From Ziziphus jujuba (lineage: Eukaryota; Streptophyta; Magnoliopsida; Rosales; Rhamnaceae), in assembly GCF_031755915.1 (NCBI RefSeq), contig NC_083379.1, positions 15,051,501 through 15,115,500 of the forward strand: 64,000 bases of DNA. The letters are read 5' to 3'. Below the pieces are notes generated by a model that was given only the letters and a program-made list of their open reading frames with translations, did not search any database and had not been told where the DNA came from. Shown one piece after another: positions 35,938 through 48,016 of the stretch. Each line of letters begins with the position of its first letter. Within the stretch, counting starts at the first letter, position 1. Both the position numbers and the translations under genes were made by a program.

Positions 35938-38726
35938 TCTCTTATCAATTCAATCAGATAATATTGTATTCTAGCACTAAATTCTCTGTTTTATTTTCTA
36001 ACCATGAACTTCAAGCCGGAGTTAAACTCAAAGAGAAGTACAAAAACAAAACTAAGAATTTTTCTTAGTTTTAAAGTGTTAAAATGTCCAAGATTTGTTG
36101 CATATTACTAATTTACAACATTGATTGTAATTTTGTTGGTTATATATGCATATAGCCTAATATATAAGCCCGAACTCATACTTGGACAACTCTGATAGAG
36201 ATAAAGTTCAACCACTCTATTTTGTAACTCATGCGAGTAATGAGGAACTCAAAGCTGGATTTCAAACATTAACATTTACAAGGCTAACAAATGCATTGAA
36301 AGTAGATGAAACCTTACATCCAAAGTTGTTTTAAATTGACATGTGAATTTGACCCAATGATATCACCTCACACTTACATCTTTGAAGTGATAAGTTTGAG
36401 TCACCTTCCTCACCTTTATAAAAATTTAATAAAATAATACTTCAAATTTCTTATCTGTATGAAAATATGTATTTTAAATCCACTTGTCAATAACGTACCA
36501 CAAGAATGAAACATTTGTGACCAAAGGTTATTTTAATTAATTTCTTTGTTTAGGTTTAAAGCAAATTTGGTCATGAACATTTTGCTTTTGGTGACTAAAA
36601 CTTGCAACCTTAGAGTTTTTGGCACGGCTTGTTAATGGTCTACACTTGAGGCTAAAAGCTTTAGAAAGAGAGTTTTGCACATTTAGTTACAATTTTCATT
36701 GTGATTAAAATTATATTTTCCCATAGTGTGGGTCTCCTTATAGACGGTCAGATTATATGGTCACAAGTATAAAATGCCAAGTTTTGAATTTGATTAGGCT
36801 TGAATCCCAAAAAAAAAAAAAAAAAAAAAAAAAAATTCAAAAAATAAAATAAAATAAAGTGAACTCTCCACTTTAACACACATGCATATACACAAAGTTG
36901 GTATAGATGGTTTATACATATTAATTATTAAGTACGCTATCTAAATTTAATTTTTTTGAAAAAAAAAAATTAATATAAAGTCAAACCTAAAAACCATAAG
37001 GTTCTAAAATTCAATGACCCTATAACAATTACATACATGTTTTCATCGGAATAACTCTGTAACAAAGTCACTATTTATTTTCATATAGGTTCAAAATTTA
37101 AATCCCCACATTCATTATGGCAATATCCATAACAAAAAAAAAAAAAAAAAAAAAAAAAGAAGAAGAAGAAGAAGAAGAGAGAAATTACATACATATATAT
37201 TAGCCCATATATAATGGAGTAGAACTAAAATGAAAAGAACATGTGGAATTAGGAGTGGCTTCCATTGCAGTAACGCCTTCCTACATTATACCCATGATCA
37301 TCTAAGAGAAATTATATACGTAGTTAAGAAACATATATTTTTCAAAATATAGTTAAGCACTTTGCTTGAACAAGAAGCGACCAAGCCCTTGATTTGAGGG
37401 CGTCATTTATGTCATCTGGAGGGCACGAAATGGCTAATCAAGACGACCTCTTAATGGACTTTTTGCTGTAAAGTTAGTGGAATAATATAAACTACCACTT
37501 TGACTATATGGTTCATATATATAGGCTAATAATTATTTTCGCGTATTTAATGAAAATGGGCAGCACTTGCACGGCTTCACGCCTCATTCCTATTCTAATT
37601 GCTTAAACCATGTTTAATCCAACTACTTCAAGCATTAATGAGTAGTTGCGACCCTACACATTCACTCACTCATAATTCAAAGAAAGTTCCTCTCAAATGT
37701 TATTACTTACATATAAAATCTTCGTACTCCATTTCTTGTTTCAATTGTTTCAAATGCTAATCACGTCTCTCTACCTTTAAAATTAATTTGAAATGTATTA
37801 TATCCCTGATCAAAAACTATATATATATATATATATTACTCTCATTTTGAGTCCACTCAAAACCATTCAAATTATGTATCTGCTTGCTCAAAAAAACAAA
37901 GTACAAAAAGAAAGGGTCAAACATATATCTTTTTAATATAGTTAACTCATAAATAAATAATACGCAGTACTTCTCTTTTAATTGAAAAGGTATTGCAAAT
38001 GTTACTTAATTTATGAAATAATATTAGTCAATTTATTAACAATCTTATATACCAATTAATAGAGAACATGCACTACCCAATTTATAAAATATGTTACCAA
38101 GTTTATTAATAATGTTATCATATTAAAATATGACTATTTTATAGATAATGTTATCCATTTTATAAGCTATATCATACAATTTATAAATCGTATTACCCCA
38201 TTTTAAAGGATTTTTACTATTTCTTTGTAGATGGTTGTGTTGTAGAAAATTCCGTAATTAAAAGAACATGGGATACGGAAGAAAATTATGAAAAACAAAA
38301 GAAAACATAAGGGAAAGTAAACCACCGTTGCTTGACTCAAGTGACTGATTTAATTAGACAGGATTATCATCTTTTTGACCCGGACAGCAAGGAAACAAAA
38401 TGTAACAATTTGAATCAGCGTGGAGATACCTACAACTTTAAATTAAGTGCAAGAGCATGAAGCAGAAGAACATGAATTTCTTTTTGAAAAAGAAAAATTT
38501 ATTTTTATTTTTTGGTAAAAACAAAGAAAAATAAAATGAAACAAAGAAAAAAGAAATTGGGATGGTGGATATATTTGCTTAGGTTTAAAGAAGATGTCAT
38601 CTAGTGGTATCAAAGGTATAAAACCAATAATCCTTTCTTAGATTAGAGCATAAAACATGTCGAAACAATAAGAAAACGTACCAAAACTCAAAACTATAAC
38701 TTTCAAATTCATGTGATGGTTAAGTC

Positions 38727-38759
<33 letters not shown>

Positions 38760-41700
38760 GTTTTTGAGTGGGGTGGGGGTGGTAAACTACCATGTTTGGT
38801 ATTATATATTTTGCTTTGTTTGAGGATTGAAAAGGGGGGCTATATAGCTAAGTAGGTCTAAGGGGGGGTGTTTTAATTTGGTGACCTAGGACCTATAAAA
38901 AAAGTGGATGGTGGTGTTTGCTTGGGTTTCGCCCCATCATTGAAGCTTGTAGGGCTGTAAACCTTTGTTAGGACAAATGTGGGTCCCATCCATGTGTGCA
39001 CATGCCCCTGTAACCTCTTACCCTGTGTGCGTTCGTGCACGACTCGCCCCCACTTCATATCACTCTCTCACTCCTTCTCATCCGTCTATATTATTACCAA
39101 TTCTTCATTTCGCTCGCCCCCAACCCCCTTGGAGCGTCACTTCACGCTCCATTTCAATTCGTCCGCGGCTAAGTTAAACGCTAAAAGTATTTAATAATTC
39201 TGTATATTGATTCTATTTATCGAAAAAAAAATTACCATATTAAATAAATAAATAAATTTTAAAAATAATTATTTTTAATGGTTCTATGAATAATTTTGTT
39301 AATTTAATATGGTAATAAAAAAAATAAAAGTTGTAAAAGATTTTGTTTATTTTTTAAAGTTATATTAAATAGGTTAATTTAATATTTTATTTATTTTTAT
39401 TAATTTTTGTTAAAAAAATAATTCAGATTGGGTTTTTGATTTTTTTAATTAGGTATAATTTTAAAATAAAAAATTATATATTAATATTTTAAAACATTTT
39501 AAATGGAATCCATTAAAAAAAATTATTTAAAATATTATCTATTAAATAAAGAAAATGTTATATACACATGAATATTTTTCAAAATCAATACCATATAGAT
39601 TTGGATAAAAAAAAAATTAAACCACTTTTCTTTTTTGTCTTTTTTTTCTTAAATAAATATAGATATATCATATAATAATTTTTAATAATTCAATAATATA
39701 CAAAACTATTTAAGGTGTTATGATAAAAGGTAAAACAAAAATAGGAAGACGAAATAATTAACAAATATGACAACTGCGACAGCTATAACAACAACAATAA
39801 TAAAGAACTTGCTCCAATATTAGAAATACTTTCTTTGTTTTATATTTTTCAAATTAACAAACATAATTTGATTTTTAAAGATGAAATTTATTCCATAAAT
39901 GCTTTTATTGTTTGGACATTTCCTCGTTTATAATATTTGAATATCTTTCATATTTCTTCTAATTAATTCCTTGGATCATATATTATTTATATAGCTCTTG
40001 ATTTTTTCGTTTTAATAATTAACGAGAAAGATTTTTTTTACCAAGCTTTCAATTTAAAATCTGAAAATCATCATCAACAATTATTCTCAACTAGATTATT
40101 ATAAATAAATAAAAAACTCCTTTTGGTCTTTAATATATATATATATATATCAACACACTGTTAAATATCAATAATTTTTTGTATTTTTTATTATAATTGT
40201 ATTTTATTTTAAAAAATGAAATAAAAGAAAGCTTGCATTTATACATCAAGATAATTAGATTAGATATATTAAGGTACATTTAAGATAATTTTATAGTAAA
40301 AATTATTGTTTTCTTAAATAATAATTCAAATTTGAATTTTTATATTTAATATAAAAAAAGAAATTAAGAAATTTATTTATTTTCTTTTAAAAAAATTGGC
40401 GCGTGGGAGTAAAAATGAGATATTAACGGTTGAAAACTATAAGAAATAGGAAATGCTTGGTGTGTGAGGACGTGAACCTGGGCAATTGGATTTGAACAGT
40501 TTAGGAATAAATGTAAGAAATGCTACAGTCACAGCTATAATCTCCTCACAGCCAGTCAATTCTAAGGATCACCGTAAATCACGGGGGCTAACCCTTTCTT
40601 GGACCTTTTTGCCCTTTCTCTTTCGCGTTTCCTTTTCATTCTTTCTCTGTCTTGTAACATCAATATCACTCTGTCATTTATCTTTCGGTTTAATTATGCC
40701 GTCACCATTTCCTTAACAATTTTTGTTTTTTCAAATAATTCACCGCTAATTTCTTTGCGAGGCAAATATTTTTATTATTATTATTATTATTTCTTTGCTG
40801 AAATCTGTGATGCAATTTTATTTCACTGCTAACAATAGAGGATTCATGTTCTTCCAATGACAATCTAATGATAAATGATTTTTAAAAAAAATCACCGTTA
40901 AAATCTTTTCATTTTCATTATCTAAGAAAATAAATAAATAAAAATTTTATATATATAAAGGTTCTAATAAAAAATATTAATTTAAAGATATCGTGTGTAA
41001 ATGTATATCATGATATATTGCTTAAGTAGAATTTATCATATGATGTATTACATGATATACAACCACACAATATCTTTAAATTATCATCCTCATTAGTGTA
41101 TATATATATATATATATATATATAGCATATGATAATATTTCACAGAGTTTAATTTCATTTATTTTATAGCACTTGAAATTGATCCTGTATTGGTTTTCTT
41201 GTTGTAATTTCTCACATTGATGGCCAATTTATAGATTTAAAATCCAATTTTCTTTTGCAACCAAAAGTTGTAAGGCTCTATCCAATAATTAGTTTTCGAA
41301 GATTATTTTTTTAATGTTTGAATAGTAATAAAAAATTTATGACTTGCCAGTAACTATTAATTAGTTTGTATGTATCATTTTAATAAAATCAAATAATCTC
41401 AAAATGACACTTTTTTAGAAAAAAATATTTTTCACCTTATTATTTTAGGTTGTGAAAATTTTGTTTCTTCTAGAGCTTGCAATTTTCAGATTATGAAAAT
41501 TACAAAAATTTTTAATTTTTTTAAAACAATTTTGAATTCCCATTAAGTTTTGATATTTTTAAAATTGAGCCTAAATTTATAATTCGTGTATGCCTAGTAC
41601 TATATATGGAGCTTAATTTTTTCCTTGATAGCTATACTTGTAGTTGGTATATTTTAATCACAATAATTAAATTATTTTCATTCACCAAGAAAAAAAAAAA

Positions 41701-41797
41701 AAACAATTACATTATTTTCCGTACCTAAGCTTTTTGTTTCCCTGTTATATAAATCCCTTTTGAACTGTTTAATTTTTCAGTACCCGATATGTATATA

Positions 41798-41842
<45 letters not shown>

Positions 41843-41860
41843 TTTTTGAATTGTTCTTAT
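35938..41860. other. AT-rich intergenic DNA
   Basis: No gene is supported. Landmarks: A-rich run near 36810-36835; poly-A followed by (GAA)n at about 37134-37178; 30 T at 38729-38758; (AT)n near 37821-37837, 40134-40150 and 41098-41124. 38880-39170 and 40490-40720 are less AT-rich islands with short open frames on either strand. Their products are Pro/Ser/Phe-rich with no family features. Confidence 0.6.
37134..37178 (+). repeat. Poly-A plus (GAA)n microsatellite
   Basis: About 25 A followed by about six AAG units. Could be the tail of an old retroposon, but no upstream body is recognised. Confidence 0.85.
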
Positions 41861-41865
41861 GCTAT

Positions 41866-42029
41866 TAGGGAGGCTATCTGAGTGGCTCATAGGCTTGCTT
41901 AAATGTTGCATGTTTGGATTCTCATGAGACTTGATAGAAGAGGGAAGTCATTTATGGTCTATTCCAATTTATCTAAGCTGATATTTGTAATGCTATCAGC
42001 AATGAAAGTTGTCTTTGTTTAAAAAAAAA
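41866..42029 (+). mobile_element. Candidate tRNA-derived SINE
   Basis: About 160 bp ending in nine A. The 5' part has a box A-like TATCTGAGTGGCTC and, about 40 bp further, a weak box B-like GTTTGGATTCTC, in the order and spacing of Pol III promoters of plant SINEs. The 3' part ends TTGTCTTTGTTT before the A tail. No target duplication could be confirmed because the left flank is a T run. Tentative. Confidence 0.3.
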
Positions 42030-42030
42030 T

Positions 42031-42645
42031 AGTAATAAATAAATTAAGGTCATGCTCGATATTAATAAACATAAGTAGTTTTTTCTTCTTCTTTTTTTTG
42101 GGCAGCAATGAACATATATAAGTCGTTAAGTACCCATATATTCCTGGACAAATTTTATGTGCATGTATTTTTGAATTTGGAAATAAGTCCATACAAATAT
42201 ATAAATATGAAGAATAATAGTTTGGATATGAGGAAAATACTAAAGATTGTAAACTTTTCGGTTCTCAAACATTTTCCAAATGACGTGGTTGTCACTTTGA
42301 CAATTAGATTTTGATTGTATTGAATTGGCAATATGGAAAGATTTGGAGGGCCAAAATTTAAAGCCTTTATCATCTTTCATAATAATAAAAGGGGTAGGTT
42401 TGATAAACCAATTGTTTTAGCCGCCCAATATTAGACATCACTAGTCCTGAATTTTAACATCAATCCTAGCAAGACAACACAAAATGTCACTATTACTAAC
42501 CTAATTTTCTTTTACCAAACAAAAAAACTAGTAACCTTATTTTCAATTATATGGAAGATTCCTTTATATAAAGTGGAATAATGTTAGGATATCAACAAAT
42601 TTATTGAAATCTATAGAAAATGTTGATGTATCGCTATTTGATTGA

Positions 42646-42677
<32 letters not shown>

Positions 42678-45067
42678 GTGGATATTGCTTTTATGTTATT
42701 CTAGAACTGACTTATATTTTTGTTATACTTCCTTCAAAGGTTTATTTATCATATATAGAATATATTTTCTTCAACCAATTAATGAAATAATAACAACTTA
42801 TCACTTAATAAATATTTTTATAGAATTTTTGTTACTTCTAATATTACTCAAAAAAGTGTATAAAATTTTTTTATTTGTAATTGACAATTTAAATTAATTC
42901 GTCTCACATCTACACCTTTGAAGTATAGGATTCAAGTCACATACTCTTCTCTTTTAAAATAGAATAATCGATGCAATCCTAACCAGAATAAAGAATCAAT
43001 CAAATGTTATCACTGTAATTATAATACTATGCAGTGGTAAAGTGAGTCTACCTCCATTGTTATACATTCACATTCACATCTATACGTGAGGGACAGATTG
43101 TGAATTAAAAACATAGAAATGGAGAAAATTTGTTGTAAATAACAACAATAATTATAATAATATAATGCCATGACAAAATTTTAACTTGTGGAAATATAAA
43201 TGAGACATTGTTTGCAAAAGTAAAGACATATAAATTAGAGACAAACAAATTTAAAAAGTCAAAAAGTTTTTCTTTTATTAATTTTTTTTAATAAAGAAAC
43301 AAAAGTTGATATCCCATGTTTTTGAGCAAACTAAGTAAATCAAAGATTATTGTTGTTATATTGTATATTGCTGTTGCCGAATATTCAACAAAAATAAAAA
43401 AACAATACCATGAGTGCGCATGAGCAGACTGTCTGTGTCTCCCATCAGTATCACTCATCAATTATATATCAGTGTAGTATAATAAAATGAGATATGGATA
43501 AATTAAGAATATGATATGTGATCAGATACATATGAATCATCCATGTCACAACGAACTATTTGAAACTATAATTAAATTCAAATAGATGATAAAATATCAA
43601 TCTAGATGAGTATTATTATTAATGTATTACTATGTTGTGTTGAGTGAGTGGAATTTTATTTCGTATAATTTTTATATGGTCTATATATATATATATATAT
43701 ATATATCCTTAAGTTTTAAAAATTGTCAGGAAATATATTATCTAATATATATTTGCAAATTTTTTGAATATGTATCATGGAAAATTGTTTCTTGATAAAT
43801 AAGTATAATAACAAGGATCAAACCTGCCAAATACTTTTCTTATTAACTTATCCTGTTAATTTCTTATCATACCCAAGCATTTATATAAAAATTGTTTTCC
43901 TGTATAATTTGTTTTCAAGTTCTAATAGCATCTCCAAAACTCTCTTTGCTACATTAAAAAAATAAATAACCATTTAAAAAAAATATTTTTGGATTTGTCG
44001 AAACATAATATCTAACTAATGTGGCAAGAAAAAAATAAACATCATAAAAATAATTTTCTACTTGTTGAAGAATTGTCAGATATTTTTAAATTTTCTGAAT
44101 TATAAATTTTTTTTAAAAATCAAATCTTTCAAAAAATAAAATAAAATAAACTATTAAAATATTTAATTAATTAATAGCCATATATAACTTTTATACGTAT
44201 TATTATTAATAAATAATTTTAAAATTTACTATATATATTTATACCATATAAATTTAAATGATACCATATACATATCTTATCTTTCATGATTGAGCCAACT
44301 TGTTCATGTAAAGCTTAACAGTAAAGCTATTGTTTTTGGAATAACGATCTAGAATTTAAATTCCTTACTCTGAAAATTTTTTAAAAACAAAGAGAAAAAA
44401 ATCCTCTATAGCATCATATCATGTACCTATCAGGTTTATGCGAAAGTGAAAAAGATAAATATGTCCAATCAAATATTATTCCAATTATCAATGTACGCGA
44501 AATCATATAAATCATTACATAATATGTTTCTTTCTTTTTCCTCTCTTACTGGAACAATCGTCAGGAAGACATTTTCATGAAATGCATTTATGGTGGCAAT
44601 TCAACTTCCAAATAAAAAAAACTCTTTTTTTTTGTTTTTTGTTTCTTTCTTTCTTAAATAAAATATAACTGAAATTTAGATAGATAGAGAAAGATTTAAA
44701 AGAAAAAAAAAAAGTAAATGTAGTATTGATTTAAAAAAAAAAAAAAAATTATATATGTTATATACTATTATTTAGTGAATCTCTCAGTTTATGAAGGCAT
44801 GAGATGGAGGTAATTATTGATGGAGATTTGTACTTGTTGGAGAAGGGCTTCATTTCGCAAGGCCATACTTTTTGAAAACCTCCATGTGGAGTCCCATGTG
44901 GAGAATTATATTTTTCTCTGCTTAGGCAAAGCCAAAACCCATGCCCTAAATTTTCTCTGCTGATGGGACCCATTTTCCTTCTCAGCATCAGCATGTTTTC
45001 CGGATCCTGCCAATTCCCTTCTTTTCCTCTCTTATCGCCAAACGGAATCAAACTTTCTCATATACAC

Positions 45068-45098
<31 letters not shown>

Positions 45099-46240
45099 AT
45101 GAAATCAATTAGTCCAATTCCCTAAACTTTCTTTCACTGAAATGAGTACTATATCTCAATGGCCTATATTTGGCCGCGTTAATCGCTCTGCTTTCATTTT
45201 TTTCTTTTTTTGCTTTTTTGACTCTTTTTTCAATCCGGACTCGAGCTATAGCTGTGGAAGTAGCAATAGCCCATATTATTGAACAAAATCCATATGGGGT
45301 TTTGCTACATTTTGATTTTAAAACTATAAAACATAATATCTTACACTTGGTCTTACTTTCAAAAAAGAATTTAAAATATCTCGTTCATTTAAGATTTTTT
45401 AAGTTAATTTATCATTCCAACCTTTATCAAATAATTTCTGAACATTTTGAAGTGACGCAATCAACTGAGGAAAATTTTCAAAAAAAAAATCAACTGCCGT
45501 ATAATCTTTTTCCTTTTTTTTTTTTGAAAGTTCTAATTCCTGTTAAAATCATGAAAAGTACTTGTCTTCTACATTCGATGTGACAACCTAATTGAAGATT
45601 TATTTATTTATTATTTTTTTCAATGTTAACATGTTCGTTGGCAGTGCAAATAAATAGTATAGCGTGTACCATACACTTCAAGTAAACTAGTTCCCTTTTT
45701 TTTCTTCTTTTTTTTTTCTTTTTTTGGGAAAATAAGTAAACTAGTTCTTAAACATTTCACTAATGCCATAAATCATCATTTCATACATGGGAGGAACCAA
45801 GGTCAAAAACTTTGCCTTGTAGATTCTAATTTTCTCTTAATCATAATTATTAAATCCGAAACTTCTATAAAGTTCGTCAAAAATTCACTTAGTATATTAT
45901 ATTGGGGTAACAAAAGAATATTGGAGTATTATTATAAATATGTTAAATATTGGTTAATTAAGTTTGACACTTCTTGGCTATAAAATCTTGTATTTCTCTA
46001 TGCTAGCATCTCATCATCATCATCATCTACTTCCAAAGAGAGGGTCCACAGGCACATTCATGGAGCAACCATCTAGTGAATTTTTGTTTGTATTCATAAC
46101 TAGTTACAAATGTTAGGTTTGCATTACATTAAGGGGACCTGCAATTTTTCAATACAATATGAATTAAAACATATACATGTACGATATTTAATTTAATATA
46201 TATTAAAACCTCTAGGGTTTTGAGTAGTGGTGGGCCATGG
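42031..46240. other. AT-rich intergenic DNA
   Basis: No supported gene. (AT)n near 42649-42677 and 43683-43706; (CT)n at about 45070-45098. 43926 starts a GCATCTCCAAAACTCT phrase like the left end of a Tourist MITE, but no matching right end was found. 44760-45060 is an island of higher G+C with a 97-codon minus-strand frame lacking family features. Confidence 0.55.
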
Positions 46241-46348
46241 TCACCATGTGCCTGCATGTGCTGTGTCTTTCTTTCAAAGGCCCACCACCCTCCCTCTCCC
46301 TTTAAGCACATATATTCAGTTTCTCTACACAAATATTCTTCTCCTTCT

Positions 46349-46350
46349 CA

Positions 46351-46383
<33 letters not shown>
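46349..46383 (+). repeat. (CT)n tract in the leader of the IBH1-like gene
   Basis: About 17 TC units followed by pyrimidine-rich sequence. Pyrimidine-rich leaders and downstream core promoters are common in plant genes. Confidence 0.8.
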
Positions 46384-46386
<3 letters not shown>

Positions 46387-46460
46387 TTTTTCTGGATTCT
46401 CATACACATTTCTTGGATCTGTGGAACCGAATCACTCTGCAAAACTTGTCTCTCTTTCCC

Positions 46461-46487
46461 ATGATTATGTCTCTATTTATCCAATAG
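46461..46487 (+). promoter_or_regulatory. Short upstream ORF in the predicted 5' leader
   Basis: ATG at 46461 opens an 8-residue frame (MIMSLFIQ) ending at TAG. It lies in the predicted leader exon, upstream of a probable 5' UTR intron. If the leader is transcribed as proposed it could lower translation of the main frame. Confidence 0.35.
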
Positions 46488-46503
46488 AAGAATTCGAAAC
46501 AAG

Positions 46504-46684
46504 GTATAAATATATATATATATATATAGATAATATGTATGACTTCATTTTGTGCATATATATGTATATCCAAAAGCCCTAAATAGTAATTCTTTATGTT
46601 TTGAAGAAAATAGGTGTTTCAATATGAATCATTGAAACCCTAATTCCTCACCCAAGTTCATATATTTTTTTTTATTTTTTTCAG
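46504..46684 (+). other. Probable intron in the 5' UTR
   Basis: Donor AACAAG|GTATAA at 46503/46504 and acceptor TTTTTTCAG|TTTG at 46684/46685, with a U-rich interior of 181 bp. The start codon of the HLH gene follows 12 bp after the acceptor. The sequence shows only the signals; splicing is inferred. Confidence 0.5.
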
Positions 46685-46696
46685 TTTGTTTTTAGA

Positions 46697-47311
46697 ATGC
46701 AGAGTTTTAGCTCACTCAAGCAAGAATTTCTAAAGAATTGGATAAAGGGTCTCCAAATATGCGGCTCATCAAAGAAGAAGATGGATCTAATGGAGAAAAA
46801 AGATGCTATAAAATTTTCAGCGGACCTGGCCATGGCTTCTGCAAGAAAAAGCAAGACTTGTTGGAGCCGAGCCATCATTGCTAAAGCCACGGAACCAAAT
46901 AATACTAACAAAAGCCTCGCGGAGCAGATACTGGGTCCTGATGAGCGTGAGAAAATGTTGCAGAAAACTAGTTGGAAACAATCGGTGGCTGCGGCGACGA
47001 GGTGTTATAGCAGCTGCAGCTGGTTGGTTCGGAGCAAGAAGATAGTGAAACGGAGCCGCCGTAATGTCCGAAGAGCATTGATGAGAAGAAATAATGGAGC
47101 TCGGACAGTGGTCATGGCGGATTCGATAGCGAAGAGATTGGTGGAGAAGAGAACTAAGAAGCTTAAGAGTCTTGTACCTGGAGGCGAATTCATTATGGAT
47201 GAGGTATCTTTGATCGAAGAAACGCTAGATTACTTAGTAGCTTTGAGAGCTCAGGTTGATGTAATGCGGTTGTCTTATACCTGTGCCGCTGGTCTCGTAA
47301 ATGGCAAGTAA
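46697..47311 (+). CDS. IBH1-like HLH transcriptional regulator
   Basis: A single coding exon of 204 residues. The N-terminal block is typical of IBH1-like proteins: FLKNWIKGLQICGSSKKKMD, then FSADLAMASARKSKTCWSRA and EQILGPDE. A basic stretch (VRSKKIVKRSRRNVRRALMR) precedes an HLH at about residues 145-190: AKRLVEKRTKKLKSLVPGG, then EVSLIEETLDYLVALRAQVD. IBH1 and IBH1-like factors are non-DNA-binding HLH repressors that bind activating bHLH partners and restrain cell elongation in brassinosteroid and gibberellin signalling. The same role here is inferred from family. The length (204) is within the range of IBL1-type proteins. No TATA box of good quality was seen. Confidence 0.88.
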   Translation: MQSFSSLKQEFLKNWIKGLQICGSSKKKMDLMEKKDAIKFSADLAMASARKSKTCWSRAIIAKATEPNNTNKSLAEQILGPDEREKMLQKTSWKQSVAAATRCYSSCSWLVRSKKIVKRSRRNVRRALMRRNNGARTVVMADSIAKRLVEKRTKKLKSLVPGGEFIMDEVSLIEETLDYLVALRAQVDVMRLSYTCAAGLVNGK

Positions 47312-47982
47312 GATCAAATGGTGGTTTTAGTTACGAGTATTTTTATTTATTTATTTATTTATTTTGGTTTTTTTGTTTTTAAATTATTCCTCTTTGGAAG
47401 ACTAGAATATATGAAGACAAAAAAGAGAGAAAAATGAAGCTGGTATAGTTAAATGCAATGTACAGATGAACGACATAATAATATCAGTAAGTGATCAAAT
47501 ATAATATATAAAAGCTTTTGTTTATCTCTTATTTTTATTTCTTATTATTTATATATCTAATTCCTTATGGTGGTTAGTAGCTTGATTTTTGCTTAAATCC
47601 ACTGCATTTGGATATATATGTATACATATAAATTGATTTTTTTTTTTTTTTCAGTTTGATTTCAATATGGTATGCTTGATTTTTGAACAATTTTGAAAAC
47701 AATGGGGTTGCCTCTTGTAAAATACAAAAAGGTAAAAAGGAATTGAAAACTCCAATCCAATTGAATGTAATACCAATAGAGGGTATTGCTTATAGAATGT
47801 GTGATATTGATCTTTGTGCTTCTTTTGGCTAAACAACTGAGAAGGGGTTTTGTATAATTGGGGCATATGTGTAAGAGAGAGTTGGTGTTGACATACATAC
47901 ATACAAGATCACAATTAAAAGCCAGACCCAACCTGCACACCCGTGCGCACCCTTCTGCCCATATCCTACATGATTATGACAG

Positions 47983-48016
<34 letters not shown>

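Noticed and set aside
38965..39194. Two overlapping frames rich in Pro, Ser and His
   Set aside because: Neither shows a domain, and two overlapping frames in one island point to composition rather than coding.
40486..40832. 76- and 77-codon frames with hydrophobic stretches
   Set aside because: Phe/Leu/Ser-rich translation of T-rich DNA; no conserved features.
44758..45051. 97-codon minus-strand frame and a weak hairpin (GTCCCAT opposite ATGGGAC)
   Set aside because: No protein family; the hairpin pairing is short and interrupted, and no known microRNA sequence is present.
45170..45583. 137-codon frame starting with a hydrophobic segment
   Set aside because: It has no ATG start and its second half is Lys/Phe/Gln low complexity; the signal-peptide-like start is not supported by anything downstream.
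46220..46582. 120-codon frame overlapping the leader of the IBH1-like gene
   Set aside because: It is the translation of (CT)n and (AT)n repeats (SLSLSLS, YIYIYI) in the 5' leader and intron.
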